Shown: positions 49,550 to 60,429 of the stretch, in pieces
Layout: each line of letters opens with the position of its first letter
Position numbering within the stretch: the first letter of the stretch is position 1
Origin: Margaritifera margaritifera
Taxonomy: Eukaryota > Mollusca > Bivalvia > Unionida > Margaritiferidae
Reading direction: 5' to 3'
Length of the DNA: 64,000 bases
Assembly: GCA_029931535.1 (NCBI GenBank)
Contig: JAQPZY010001670.1
Coordinates: 5,666,501 to 5,730,500 of the forward strand
The notes under the pieces: model-generated
Databases searched by the model: none
Seen by the model: the letters and a program-made list of their open reading frames with translations, nothing else
Told to the model about the DNA's origin: nothing
Program-made: the position numbers and the translations under genes

Positions 49550-49766
49550 CCATATATACTCGCGTATAAGTACGGTCCAAATGCAAACAACATAGACCCT
49601 GATCTGCCATAGCATAATGCGCCGGCAGATCAGGGTCTTTGTTAGGTGTTCTACTGATAAGTCTTTACAAACTGCATAGACCTTGATCTGCTGGTGCATT
49701 ATGCGACGGCAGATCTGGGTCTATGCAGTTTGCAGTTGGTATTGGATTATACACGGGTATATTGGG
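49550..49766. mobile_element. Double-hairpin MITE, copy 3 (TA target)
   Basis: 217 bp with TA at 49548-49549 and 49767-49768. Its ends read CCATATATACTCGCGTATAA and TTATACACGGGTATATTGGG. Internal hairpins match copy 1 in order. H3 lacks this insertion at the corresponding place (AAATGCAAGAGATGCTGGCC), giving an empty-site comparison. Confidence 0.88.
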
Positions 49767-51162
49767 TAGTTGGCCAAACAATTTTGGTTAATATGTTGCT
49801 TTCTGACATTTAAAGAAAGTTTTTTGTATACCTTTAGTGATGGTAGCTATGCTGGATAGCCTACTGGCATCATATGTGCAAACTTGAAAGATCGTATGTC
49901 AGGATGCTTTCTGTCAAATGTCCTCAACTTCTGTTGACCAGTTTCTGAGCAGTTGTTTAAAGGTTTTATTTTCAGTTAAAAAAAAAAAACATACTGAAAA
50001 ATGGATCAACATAATTTGTGCAAACTTTAAAGGTCTTCATGCGAGTATGCTGTTGTCAATTTTTTTAGCAGATTTAAAAAAAAAGAAGAATCATTTTTTA
50101 TCTTTTCTTATTTGTTTTCTTTTTTCTAGTAATGCAGCCTAATTTAATGGCAGATAGACATCATTTATACAAATTTAGAAGGACTTTCTGTCAAGTATGG
50201 TCAAATTCTGTTAAGTGGTTTTTCATAAGTAGTCATTTATAGGTGTCGCTATTTTTAGCAATGGTGGCAATATCGATAGCTGATCAGCATCATTTGCAAC
50301 AACAACAAATAAAAACTGAAAATTCTTCAAACCAGAATATTTTCTGTTACATTTGGTCATATTCTGTTCAGCAGTTTGTTGAAGAAGTTGTTTTAAGTTG
50401 TTTTCTATTCTTACAAATGGTGGCCATATTTGATGGCAGAGCTGCATAATTTTTTTACAAACTTTAAATGTCTTTATGTTAGGATGTGTTCTGTCAATAA
50501 TGATCACGTTCTGTTGAACAATTTTTAAGAAGAAGTTGTTTAAAGTTTTTTTTCTAATTTTACTCATTGATACCATAATACATGGTTGATCAGCATCATT
50601 TGTACACATTTATTACAGCATCATTTGTACACATTTATTACAGCATCATTTGTACACATTTATTAAACCTTCATGCTAGGATACTTTCTTTAAATTTGGT
50701 CAAATTTTGAAGAGCAGTTTTTGAGAAGTTGTTCAAAAGGTTTTGTGTTTTTAGTAACAGTGACCATATTTGACTCTGGATCAGCATAATTTGAATACAT
50801 TTAAAAGGCCTTCATACTGTACAAGGATGCTTTCTGTCAAATTCTGCCAAGTTCTTTTCGAGAAAAAGTCGTTTCAAGGTTTTCCTGTTTTTAGCAATAG
50901 TGGCCATGTTTGATGATGAATAATGGCATCATTTGTACAAACATAAAATGTCTTTATACCAGGATGATTTCTGTCAAATTTGGCCAACATTTATTTTTAT
51001 GGTGGGTTTGTGATAAAAAGTCATTTCAAGTTTTTTCAACATTAGTAACAGCAGCTAAATTTTACGACAGTTCAGCATCAGTTGCATAAAATGAAAGGTC
51101 TTCTTGCCGTCATGCTTTCTGTAAAATTTTGTCACATTCTGTTCAGCAGTTTTTCTGAGAGG

Positions 51163-51410
51163 TCCCGGGTGGCTGAGTGGTCTAAGTCACACGCCTTTAC
51201 AGATTGCTCAAACATCTCACCTCTGCATAAGTTTGAGTCTCAGCTCGAACAACATGGATATGTGAGAAAGCTTGCCAGTAGCTTCCCGTGGGTTGGTGGT
51301 TCTTTCCGGGATCTTCTCTGGCTCTTCCTCAACCAAATAAATTGGCTGCCATATATAGCCTATTATGTGCTGAAAAATGGCATCAAACCCACACTACAAT
51401 ACATATAGCA
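51163..51410 (+). mobile_element. tRNA-derived SINE nested in H4
   Basis: GGTCCCGGGTGGCTGAGTGG and TCTAAGTCACACGCCTTTAC look like the 5' half of a Ser/Leu-type tRNA, with the A-box TGGCTGAGTGG. AGTTTGAGTCTCAGCTCG sits in the B-box position. The body contains TTCCCGTGGGTTGGTGGTTC, TTCCTCAACCAAATAAATTG and a tail ending GGCATCAAACCCACAC. It shares its head with the truncated copy at 60328. Confidence 0.8.
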
Positions 51411-51743
51411 GTTTGTCAGAAGAAGTTGTTTCAAGGTGTTTCTAATTTTAGTAGCAGTTGCCACATCTAATAACAAAACATCATCATTTGTACATACTTA
51501 ACAAGCCTTTATGCCTGGATGCTCTCTGCCAAGTTTTTGGTTGAAACTGGTCCAGTGGGGTTTTTTTTGGAACAGAAATTATTGATGGACAACAGATGCA
51601 GGACTATACCATTAAGTTCACTTGGCCTTATGGCCAGGTAAGCTAATCAGATAACCAGTGATTGATATTTTAATCAGATTAAAATCTGACAAACCTTGGC
51701 CTGATTATCTGTGCAGAATTGGACATGGAATGACCAGGCCTTG

Positions 51744-51800
51744 AGATATGGTAACTGTGAGATATGGCAACTGTGGGATATGGTAACAGTGAGATATGAC
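51744..51800. repeat. GAGATATGGTAACTGTG repeat, four copies
   Basis: 17 bp units with small changes (GATATGGCAACTGTGG, GATATGGTAACAGTGA). Confidence 0.85.
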
Positions 51801-51924
51801 AAGTCATGAAAATGGACTTGAAAAAAAATGGCATGTCAGGATTGCCAATGAAGAAATCAAGAGAGGGACCAACTGTTCTTTTTATAACTATGATCAATAA
51901 AATGCAAGTATTGAACAACACTCT

Positions 51925-52029
51925 TTGACAAAGGCAAGGTAAAGAAATGTTCTATGTTCAGCAGTCCATCCAATGTTGTCGTTCATCCTTCCAGTTCAAA
52001 GATGACCATGACATCGCTAACTGTTTTGG
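51925..52029 (-). mobile_element. 3' region of RTE-like LINE
   Basis: Lies just downstream (minus strand) of the C-terminal zinc finger frame. It includes the CATGGTCATCTTTGAACTGG segment, which I take as the element's short 3' UTR. The exact end is uncertain. Confidence 0.5.
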
Positions 52030-55000
52030 TTTCTGTGAGTACATGAGTGGCTTATCAGGCCAATTTGTGCTCTGAGCTGTCTGTGGCACACTTGACAGGA
52101 GATGCCACTTGGGTTTGTTTGATCAATAGAGGACGTGCTGCAATTCTGAGATTTATGCTGCTCATGCTTCTGCACTTCCTTTGCAGTTCTCCTCAGTTCA
52201 AAGTCTGTAGCTCCAGTAGGGATGAGATTCCGCCAGGTGGAGCGATCCTGTGTGCGATCTTCCCCCGACTCATGGTCAATGCTGAAGCATTTCAAGAATG
52301 ACTTGAGACAATTTTTAAGCATCTCTTCTGACCACCCTGATTTCTCTTTCCCTCCTTCAGCTCACCATAGAAGATCTTTGACAGTCACTCTTCTGACATC
52401 CTGATGACGTGGCCTGCCCATCTCAGCTGTGATTTCATCAGCAGAGTAAGGATGTTCAGAATGCCTGCCCATATGAGAACCTCAGTGCCTGGGACCCTGT
52501 CCTGCTAGCTTATCCTCATCAGTTTCCTCAGGCAGCCCATGTGAAAATGGTTCAGCTTTTTGGCATGGCATCTGTACACCATCCAGGTTTTGCAAACATA
52601 CAGCAGGGTCAGCAACATACTAGTAATGGCTTTGTAGACCTTAAATTTTGTTTGCAAACTGATGCCTCTGCGCTCCCACATATTTGAGCATAGTCTGCCA
52701 AAGGCCACACTTGCTTAGCAATTCTGTGGACTGCAACTGACAGTGTGCTGCTGAGATAGATGAACTTGTCCACTGCCAAAAGGGTTTGGACATTTACTGT
52801 GATGTTAGGCTCTACGTAAGGTTTTCCTGGTGCAGGTTGGTGCATCACCTCTGTCTTCTTGGTACTGATTGTGAGACTGAAATTGTCACAAGCTAAAGAG
52901 AAATGGTACATACTGTGCTACATGTCAGACTCAGATTTGGCATTAAGGGAAAAGTCATCAGCAAATAGGAGATACTGAACAGTCACTTTGTCTTTGCCTG
53001 TAGTCTTCTCAGATTGAAAAACTTGGCATCAGTCCGGTATCTGATGTCGATCCCAGTGTCATAGTCATGGAAAGCATCAGTAAGCATGGCAGAGAACATC
53101 ATACTAAAGAGGGTTGGGGCCAACACACAGCCTTGCTTGACTCCATTGGTGACTGGGAATGGTTCAGATGACTCACCATCATCCATAACACTAGTGAGCA
53201 TGCCATCATGGAATTGCTGAACCATCACAATGAATTTCTCTGGACAACCAAATTTTGATATGATCTTCCCAAGAACTCCACAGCTGACTGTGTCAAAGGC
53301 TTTTGTTAGGTTGATGCATATCGTGTACAGGTTTGATTTCTGTTCCTGGCATTTCTCCTCGAGTTGATGAACTGCAAAACACCATGTTTGTGGTCCCTGG
53401 TCCTTTCCTGAAGCCACACGACTCTCTGGCATGAGCCCTTTATCGATATGATGCACAAGGTGATTCAGCAGAATTCTGGCAAGGATTTTACTGGCTATTG
53501 AACACAAGGAGATGCCCCAATGGTTGTTGCAGGATTGTCTGTTGTCTGTTGCCTTTCCAATTGTACAAGTGCACTATGGATGCATCCTTGTACTCCGGGG
53601 GTATAGTTCCCTGAGTCCATATTGACTGGAAGAGTTCAGTCAGTTTCTGTGCGATGTGCGAGCCTCCAGCTTTGTAGACTTCTGCTGGTATAGCATCCGC
53701 TGCAGGTGCTTTGCCACTTGACAGCAGGTCAATTGCTTTCACAGTTTCAGTCAGCTCTGGAGGATCAGCAAGTGATATGTTGATTTCCACTTGGGGCAGT
53801 CAATCAATTGCCTCCTCACTGATAGATGACTGTTGATTGAAGATGTTGTTGAAGTGTTCTGCCCATCTTTAAAGCATCTTTTCCTTGTCAGTGAGCAGTG
53901 TGGCGCTGTCAGCACTCAGTATTGGAGATGTTCCTGATGACTGTGGCCCGCAGATTGTCTACAAAGCATCACAGAAGTTCTTCATGTCATTCCTGTCTGC
54001 ATAGGACTGAATCTCATCTGCCTTAATGCATTGGACAGTCCTCTTGATGTTCTTGAAGGCTGCCTTCTTAGATGATGAAGTGCTGTCTTCTAAATAGGCC
54101 CTCTGTAGCTGATGTTTCTCATTCAGAAGTCTCTCTATGGCAGCATTATTCTCACAAAACCAATCTTGATGTTTACCATGTGGTGGGACTGAGGGTTTTG
54201 GATGCAGTTGAGTACACACAGTTTCTGAAGGACTAACATTCTTGGAGTTTGTATAATTTGTATCCAGTTGGCAGAACAATTCTTTGACAAATGCCTGTTT
54301 CCCATTGTCCTGTTTGAATTAAGCTTTTTTGGCACTTTTTTGCCTTGTGGTCGTCTGCTAGGCTGAATCAGGACATCGAGCTTGGAGACTATGAGCCTGT
54401 GGTCAGTTGGTCAGTCCAACATTCTGCGCTTCTCATGGCCTTCATGACTCAGACATCCTGCCTGTCTCTTCTCTTGATGATGACGCAGTCAATAAGATGC
54501 CAGTGCTTGGAGCATGGGTCCATCCAAGATGTCTTGTTGCAGTTTGGCCAGTGGAATACTGTGTTGGTGATTAGGAGGTCATGTTCAGCGCATTTTCTCA
54601 GTAAGAGAAGTTTGTTGTTGTTGCATTTGCCAAATCCATATTTACTAATGACACCAGACCATGTCTGGTGATCTGTGCCAACTCTAGCATATAAGTCACC
54701 AAGGATGATGAGCCTGTCTGCCTTTGGTACTTCTGCAATAAGTGACTTCAGGTCTTCATAAAATTTATCCTTGATCTCATCTGGGTTGGTCATGGTGGGT
54801 GAATAGGTGCTTCTGATAGTTGCATGTCTTTTTCCAGACAGTGGGAGTCTCATTTGCATTAGTCTGTCATTCATGCCCTTTACAAGATTTGTGAGCTTGG
54901 TAACTAGCTGTGATTTGATGGCAAATCCAACAGTAGCTTCACGTTGCTCTTCTTTAGTTAAGTCACTCCAAAAGAAGGTGTAGCCAGCTCCTACTTTGGT

Positions 55001-55144
55001 GAGTTGTCCTTCCTCAGCTAGGCGAGTTTCACTCAGGGCTGCTATCTGGATGTTGAATCTGGCCATTTCTCAACCAACTAGAGCTGTACTTCTCTCTGAT
55101 CTATCTGCTATGTACTGTCCATTGGTGTGCATATATTCCACTAA
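52017..55144 (-). pseudogene. RTE-like LINE ORF2: APE endonuclease, reverse transcriptase, C2H2 finger; frameshifted
   Basis: A nearly complete polyprotein read leftward. Endonuclease (55066-54449): SETRLAEEGQLT, then GDLYARVGTDH, where the conserved GDFN motif has lost its Asn, and HWHLIDCVI. Connector (54335-53959). RT N-terminus (53790-53488, LLSSGKAPAADAIPAEVYK). RT core (53507-52983): LTKAFDTVS (motif A) and VKQGCVLAPTLFS (motif B). Motif C, FADD, is at 52965-52954 in a shifted frame, with a TAG after SESDM. RT thumb (52911-52505, STKKTEVMHQPAPGKPYVEP). The C-terminal finger (52322-52017) reads CQVCHRQLRAQIGLISHSCTH, spacing C2-12-H3. A start-like ATG near 55139 is cut off by TGA just before MARFN. 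At least six frame breaks make it inactive. The endonuclease resembles the BovB/CFDP2 group, by recall. Confidence 0.9.
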
Positions 55145-55760
55145 CCAATGGTAAGTGGCGTCACTTTTGTCTTCTTGTTAGGTTTTAGCCTGCTAAGGTG
55201 GGATCACTGTCAGCTGCAGTGTGCTGACCAGGGTTAAGGTGAAGCAGGCAATGTTTAGGGCACCTTTTCTAGCCCCTTCCTCATGCTATGGAGGTGAGCA
55301 GTGTGATCCTGGCATGACAATGCTGAGATGTCTGGAGACACGTCCGGATGCAGTGGTTGACCATCAGTTGCTACTGCACCTGAGCTAATGCCCTGCGCTG
55401 TCCATACAGCCTTCACAGCTGGGGGATAAGCATATCTGCTCAGCTGCCTGACCCACCAGAAGGGACTTTCCAGAGGGAGCCAGGTGTAGCTGTCCACTCC
55501 GGATCAAGTCACAGGTATTACCATCTACTGTTACTTACGGTAGCAGGCAATGCCTGACCTGACATCCAATGTAGTGTAAAGAAACGATAGGGATGATTTG
55601 GTCCTTTATAGCCTGGTAGATGTTTGCAAATGAATCGAAGAATATCAAAGTACATAGAAAAATTACTCATTGCTACATTTACACTGCCTTGTCCTGGATG
55701 AAATAACTTATGGGGAGGAGCAAGACTGTGCAAATGGAACTGGTCTAAGCTTCCCATTAG
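55145..55760 (-). mobile_element. 5' region of RTE-like LINE
   Basis: Contiguous with the ORF2 pseudogene and of similar base composition. Two minus frames (55757-55518 and 55497-55255) are open for 79-80 codons but lack domains. I interpret this as the element's 5' UTR or a decayed leader. The exact 5' end is not visible. Confidence 0.5.
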
Positions 55761-56149
55761 GTCTAATTACTCCACAACTCATGACTTGTCTTATGGAAAT
55801 GCCCTAATATTTTTTTCTTCTTTTTACTTTCTGGTTCAGTAGAATGCTTTCTGTTCAAACTGTTGAAAACCTCTCCTTTTATCTCTGCAAGTAAGGAGGT
55901 TATCTACAAATAGCATTATTTTTTTCACATAATTTGTTTACTGACATATATTTAAAACCAGCATGCAAGTTTTACATATTTCATTAAACTTTCACAGATT
56001 AAAAGAGTGATTTCTTCTCAATTTCAAAATAATTGACTTTTTTCATGTTTACAATTGACTCATCCCTTGCAACATTATACTCAAAATATCTTACCTAATG
56101 TATACCTCCTCCTCAAAACTCATCCTACACTAACACTTCAGCACCAAAG
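55761..56149. other. No gene seen
   Basis: AT-rich unique sequence. Confidence 0.6.
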
Positions 56150-56335
56150 ATTTGGTTTGGTTTGGTGTTTTATGGCACAGCAACACAAGTAGGTTATTTA
56201 ATGCCAAGGCAAGTAAATTGTACAGTACTTGACCCAGGCTGATCAAATGGTAGGATTTAACCCACACCCTTTCAATCATGAGTTCGGAACAATAGCCACT
56301 AAGTCACCATGACTCCTGCCTCCATTGGTGGCACT
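56150..56335 (-). mobile_element. tRNA-derived SINE
   Basis: On the minus strand: ATGGTGACTTAGTGGCTATTG (A-box region), GTGTGGGTTAAATCCTACC (B-box region, GGTTAAATCC) and the body ending GCTGTGCCATAAAACACCAA. It is the same family as the SINE at 19255. Confidence 0.8.
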
Positions 56336-57039
56336 CTCCAGTTTCGTACTTTGCATATGGGTTAGATTTTTAAAGAAAAAGAATTAGCCAGGTTTTCCTC
56401 ACTGGCTGTCCTGGCTATTTAAAAAAGACCTTGTATATCTTAGGTATTGTTAAAAGAACTTTGAATTCCCTTTATTTTGGTGTATGATTGATGGGTGTAA
56501 TTTGGGTTATAGAGTATACAGCTTGGTCTTACATAAGATGTGCACCTCTCAAAAAACTGCTAGCTCCGCTTGGTCATTTTCACTTCCTGGATTTCAAAGG
56601 TAAATATTAAAAAAAAGAGCCGATAACTTTTTTTACTTTTTAGATATTTTGTAATTCATTCATAGTACTTTCAGAGGCTGGTATTGTCTGCTCTGGCAAA
56701 ATTCGTTTCCCTATTTTAATAACTGCTGAAAATAGTACACTTTTGACTAATTCAGGCTGATTTTTCGAGTACTTTGGAGCGGCCATTTTGTCTACTGTGT
56801 GCTTAGATCATGTCCAGTTTCCACAAGTACAATATGTAAAGAAATTTCAGCCACAGTAAATGAAAGTAACATAGAGGTATGCCAACATTCTCTCCATTGT
56901 GCATGTTGCAAATGCAAAATACTTCATCGTACACCTGTCACTCTCTCAGAAGCATGTATTATCTGCAGAGTGCCCCCATTACTCGCTTCTTACAGCATAC
57001 AGAAGAGTACATCAGGCCTATTCTACCTGCCCATGTGTG

Positions 57040-57040
<1 letters not shown>
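56336..57040. other. No gene seen
   Basis: Unique sequence. Plus frames near 56800-57095 run into the G tract and are not convincing genes. Confidence 0.55.

Positions 57041-57091
<51 letters not shown>
57041..57091. repeat. Poly-G tract of 51 bp
   Basis: 51 uninterrupted Gs. Could form a G-quadruplex, and is a likely place for assembly-length error. Confidence 0.98.
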
Positions 57092-57093
<2 letters not shown>

Positions 57094-57589
57094 GAACCAT
57101 AAGTATTTACAGTAAACTGTGAAACTTTATTGTATACTTTTGGTAAAATTAATGAGTGTCTAATTTCAACTTCCTGCAGCTGACTAATTATCAAGCAACA
57201 TACACACTGCATGCAATGCATTCCTTAGATATCAATTTATTTATTTATAAATAAAGTGTCTATCTTTAAAAACACAGGATACAGATGTATATATGAATCA
57301 CAACTGGCACCACTATCAAACTTTGAAACTGACTTATTTATAATCCATGTTGAATTTACAGTCCACACTATTGTAGAATATCAATAAATCTATGTATTTG
57401 CTTAGTCCCTACAAAGAAATTAGAAAAGTCAACACATAAACATGCCTAAGTTTGTTGATTTAAAAAAAGAAAAATCAAGATCAAAGGAAAACTAAATCAC
57501 TGAGCTAGTCCTTGTTACACCAGTTGATCTACAACCAAGACAAGTAATGAACACACTGCAGGTAGCTGTTGCAACAATTCCAGGTTTGC
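57092..57589. other. No gene seen
   Basis: AT-rich unique sequence. Confidence 0.6.
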
Positions 57590-58505
57590 ATTACAATTTG
57601 ATCACAGTTTGAGAAATTCATTCATGAGCAAGTTTTCTGAAGCCTTACATGGTTCAAATCTTGACACAGCCATGATGAACCCAATTCTGTTAATTAAGAG
57701 TGGTAATAGTCATGATGTACCCAATTTTGTTTGGGAAACTCATTATTATACAAGTTTGCTGAAGCCTTTCAAGGTTCAAATCTTGATATAGCCATGATGT
57801 ACCCATTTCTGTTAATTAAGAGTGGTAGTAGCCATGATGTACCTATTTCTGTTTGAAAAACTCATTATGATACAAGTTTTCTGAAGCCTTTATAAGGTTC
57901 AAATCTTGACATACATATAGCCATGATGTACCCATTTCTGTTAATTAAGAGTGGTAGTAGCCATGATGTACCCAATTGTTTGAGAAACTCATTAGGAAAC
58001 AAGTTTTCTGAAACCTTTCATGGTTCAAGTCTTGATGCACCCATGGTTTACCTACTTCTGTTAAAAGTGGCATTAGCCATGATGTACCCAATTGTTCGAG
58101 AAACTTATTAGGAAATACATTTTCTGAAACTTTACATGGTTCAAATCTTGATGTAGTCATGATGTACTCAATTAAGTGTGGCAGTAGCCATGATGTACCC
58201 AATTCTGTTAATTAAGAGTGGCAGTAACTGTGATGTACCCAATTCTGTTGATTAAGAGTGTCATTAACCATGATGTACCCAATTCTGTTTATTAAGACTG
58301 TCAGCTTCCATGATGTACTCAATTCTGTTCATTAGGAGTGTCAGTAACCATGATGTACCCAATTCTGTTCATTAAGAGTGTCAGTAACCATGACGTACCC
58401 AATTCTATTCATTAAGAGTGTCAGTAACCATGATGTAACCAATTCTATTCATTAAGAGTGTCAGTAACCATGATGTACCCAATTCTGTTCATTAAGAGTG
58501 GCAAA
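57590..58505. repeat. Two-stage minisatellite: about 120 bp units changing to 40 bp units
   Basis: From 57605 to about 58160 a roughly 120 bp unit repeats (GAGAAACTCATTA-GA-ACAAG, TTTTCTGAAGCCTT, TTCAAATCTTGA, CATGATGTACCCA, TCTGTTAATTAAGAGTGG). From about 58180 only the end of that unit continues as a 40 bp repeat: CCATGATGTACCCAATTCTG plus TTCATTAAGAGTGTCAGTAA, about eight copies. Confidence 0.93.
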
Positions 58506-58834
58506 CAGGCCTTAATTACACACGCATACTAATACAAATGATGATTACAATGATCTAAACTGACAAACTAGAAGGAATACATTGTCTCTCAGTGGAAACT
58601 AGACCTGTAAAAATCAGTTGTCTCTCAGTGGAAACTAGGCCTGTCAAAATCAGTGTTAACTAGCACTGTTCTTCAAAAAATCTCTCCATTTAATATGACT
58701 TTATAGAAATTTGACTTTTTGCAGGTATTGCTCTGAGCACACCATGAATATTCAGATAATTGTCTGCTAGAATCAACCTTTACAAAAACTTGCTTTCTGA
58801 AGTTACTTTATCTGACAAAGTTCTGACTGGTATA

Positions 58835-58985
58835 CTATACTAGCCTCCACACCTGGTATACTATCCACTACACATGGTATAATAGCCTCCACACCTGGTA
58901 TACTAGCCACTACACACGGTACACAAGCCTCCACACCTGGTATACTTAGCCACCATACCTCGTATACTAGCCTCCATCATTGTAG
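58835..58985. repeat. About 21 bp repeat, six to seven copies
   Basis: TATACTAGCCTCCACACCTGG alternates with TATACTAGCCACTACACACGG, a two-unit pattern. Confidence 0.9.
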
Positions 58986-59164
58986 CTACATCAGATACCT
59001 ATCTACTTTTGTTAATAGTACAGAAAATAATGCAATAATTATGTTCTCATAAACTGTAAAAATATAACTGATTTTCTGCAACTTGCTTATTTTTAATATC
59101 TCAAAGTCTATTAAATTCTGTCCAAATAGTCTTGTTCTTATTGATATGTTGATAGAAGTTATCA

Positions 59165-59825
59165 GATACAGTTGAAAGGTTCTTCTTTAGAAAACCTCAA
59201 TCAAATAAAATATTTAGAAGTCACAATTACTAGTGATCTGAAATTGAATCTTCAAATTCAAGAATTATGCACCAATGCAAATCGCACTTTAGGCCTATTA
59301 CGACGTAACTTTTCATCTTGCCCACAAAATGCACAAGAATTAGCTTTCATAGGTTTAGTTAGACCTATTTTAGAATATGTTTGTACAGTTTGGACCCCAT
59401 TCCCATGTTTTACAGGCTGAAATTTAAAAACGTCCAAAAGCAAGAAGGCAGGTTTGTTACATCCAATAATGAAGATACCACATGAAGTATGATCTTAATA
59501 TTGAATAAGTTGTTTTGGAAACCATTAAACCAACACATACTTGAAAACAGATTCATATTTTATTAAAGGGTTTAAAAAACAAAGCAAAAATACCCTGCTA
59601 CAATTTAATCAAACCAAAAAGAACCAGTAGAAATCAACATGAATATAATTATCTGATATCACACATGAACTGATAGTTACAAATTTAGCTTTTTCTCCAA
59701 AACAAAGATTGGAATTGGTTACCACAAATATTAATCACAACTGCTGAATCTTCAAAAAACCAAATCGATAACTTTTCAAAATCAGTACAGACACATTTGT
59801 TCTAAAATAATTTGGTTTGTTTTAT
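59165..59825 (+). pseudogene. 5'-truncated LINE fragment: C-terminal part of a reverse transcriptase
   Basis: Frame 59172-59420 gives IKYLEVTITSDLKLN, LCTNANRTLGLLRRN and LAFIGLVRPILEYVCTVW. This is the thumb and post-RT region typical of jockey/CR1-type LINEs. Homology seems to continue with stops and frameshifts to about 59820 (VQKQEGRFVTSN; later YKFSFFSKT). Upstream sequence is unrelated, as expected of 5' truncation. It is a different family from the I-group and RTE copies. No RNase H follows. Confidence 0.8.
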
Positions 59826-60327
59826 AAAGGTCGATGCTGCGCAGTGCAACAATATCATTATGATGTAGCACCAAAAACTAATCTAGATCAAGATCAAAAT
59901 CAAATCTAAGTGATATATCGAAAGCTGTATGATTAGTGGTATAACGATATATTGATATATCAGTAGTAACACATATTGGTTCTCTACTGTATCACAGTTC
60001 GTATTGGTAAAAAAATTTCCATATCAGTATTTTCACGCTAGCTATCTATTAGTTAGAATGCTTGTTGAACTATCTTTCTTTATACAAAATATTACTTGGC
60101 ATTATGAAATAACACTGCAACCAGTCAAACGGATGGTTTAGTCATGGCTAATGATCAACTGCAGTCAAATAACCCTGAACCAGAGTGATTAGGATATAAT
60201 GGGAGAGACTGGCAGTGGAATGGTGGGTAGGATATGGGGGCTCTATGTGTTATGGAAATGACAAGGGAGGAAACTTGCCAGGATGGTGCTTCGCATGTAT
60301 GTATTAGCATTTAACTGCACCTCAACA
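59826..60327. other. No gene seen
   Basis: Unique sequence. GATATATTGATATATCAGTA near 59948 is a small palindrome-rich patch. Confidence 0.55.
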
Positions 60328-60429
60328 TGGGGCTCCAGGTGACAGAGTGGTCTAAGGTGCTCGCCTTTACAGATCATTCACACATCTCACCTCTGTTCAC
60401 ATGGGTTCATGTCTTGGCTCAAGATAAGG
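60328..60429 (+). mobile_element. SINE head, truncated where it meets the LINE
   Basis: GGGGCTCCAGGTGACAGAGTGG and TCTAAGGTGCTCGCCTTTACAG match the head of the SINE at 51163, including ACATCTCACCTCTG. The body and tail are missing; the sequence joins minus-strand LINE RNase H at about 60430. Confidence 0.75.

Larger units (their letters stand above)
49485..51646 (+). mobile_element. Helitron-like tandem-array element H4, with two nested insertions
   Basis: The 5' module (AGCCAAAGTGCACCTGAGAT, GGCTGACATCTAAAGCCAAA) matches H3. About eight diverged monomers of roughly 140 bp follow (GGTGGCCATATTTGATGGCA, ATCATTTGTACAAA, AGGATGCTTTCTGTCAAAT, TCTGTTCAGCAGTTTTTGAG). The tail has TGGTCCAGTGGGGTTTT, TTGATGGACAACAGATG, a hairpin (CTTGGCC TTAT GGCCAGG, core at 51620-51637) and CTAA at 51643-51646, followed by T. 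A MITE (49550-49766) sits in the 5' module and a SINE (51163-51410) in a late monomer. A 25 bp triplication (CAGCATCATTTGTACACATT, 50591-50665) is a local event inside one monomer. Confidence 0.7.

Noticed and set aside
54345..54671. 108-codon plus frame at 54.3-54.7 kb
   Set aside because: It lies opposite the endonuclease of the minus-strand RTE-like LINE and is a shadow frame.
56799..57221. Gly-rich and Pro-rich frames around 57.0 kb, and a Gly-rich one near 28.9 kb
   Set aside because: Produced by the G51 and C45 homopolymers.
59172..59420. Host gene exon encoding an RT-related protein
   Set aside because: It continues into decayed LINE sequence and is 5'-truncated, so a LINE fragment is the simpler reading.
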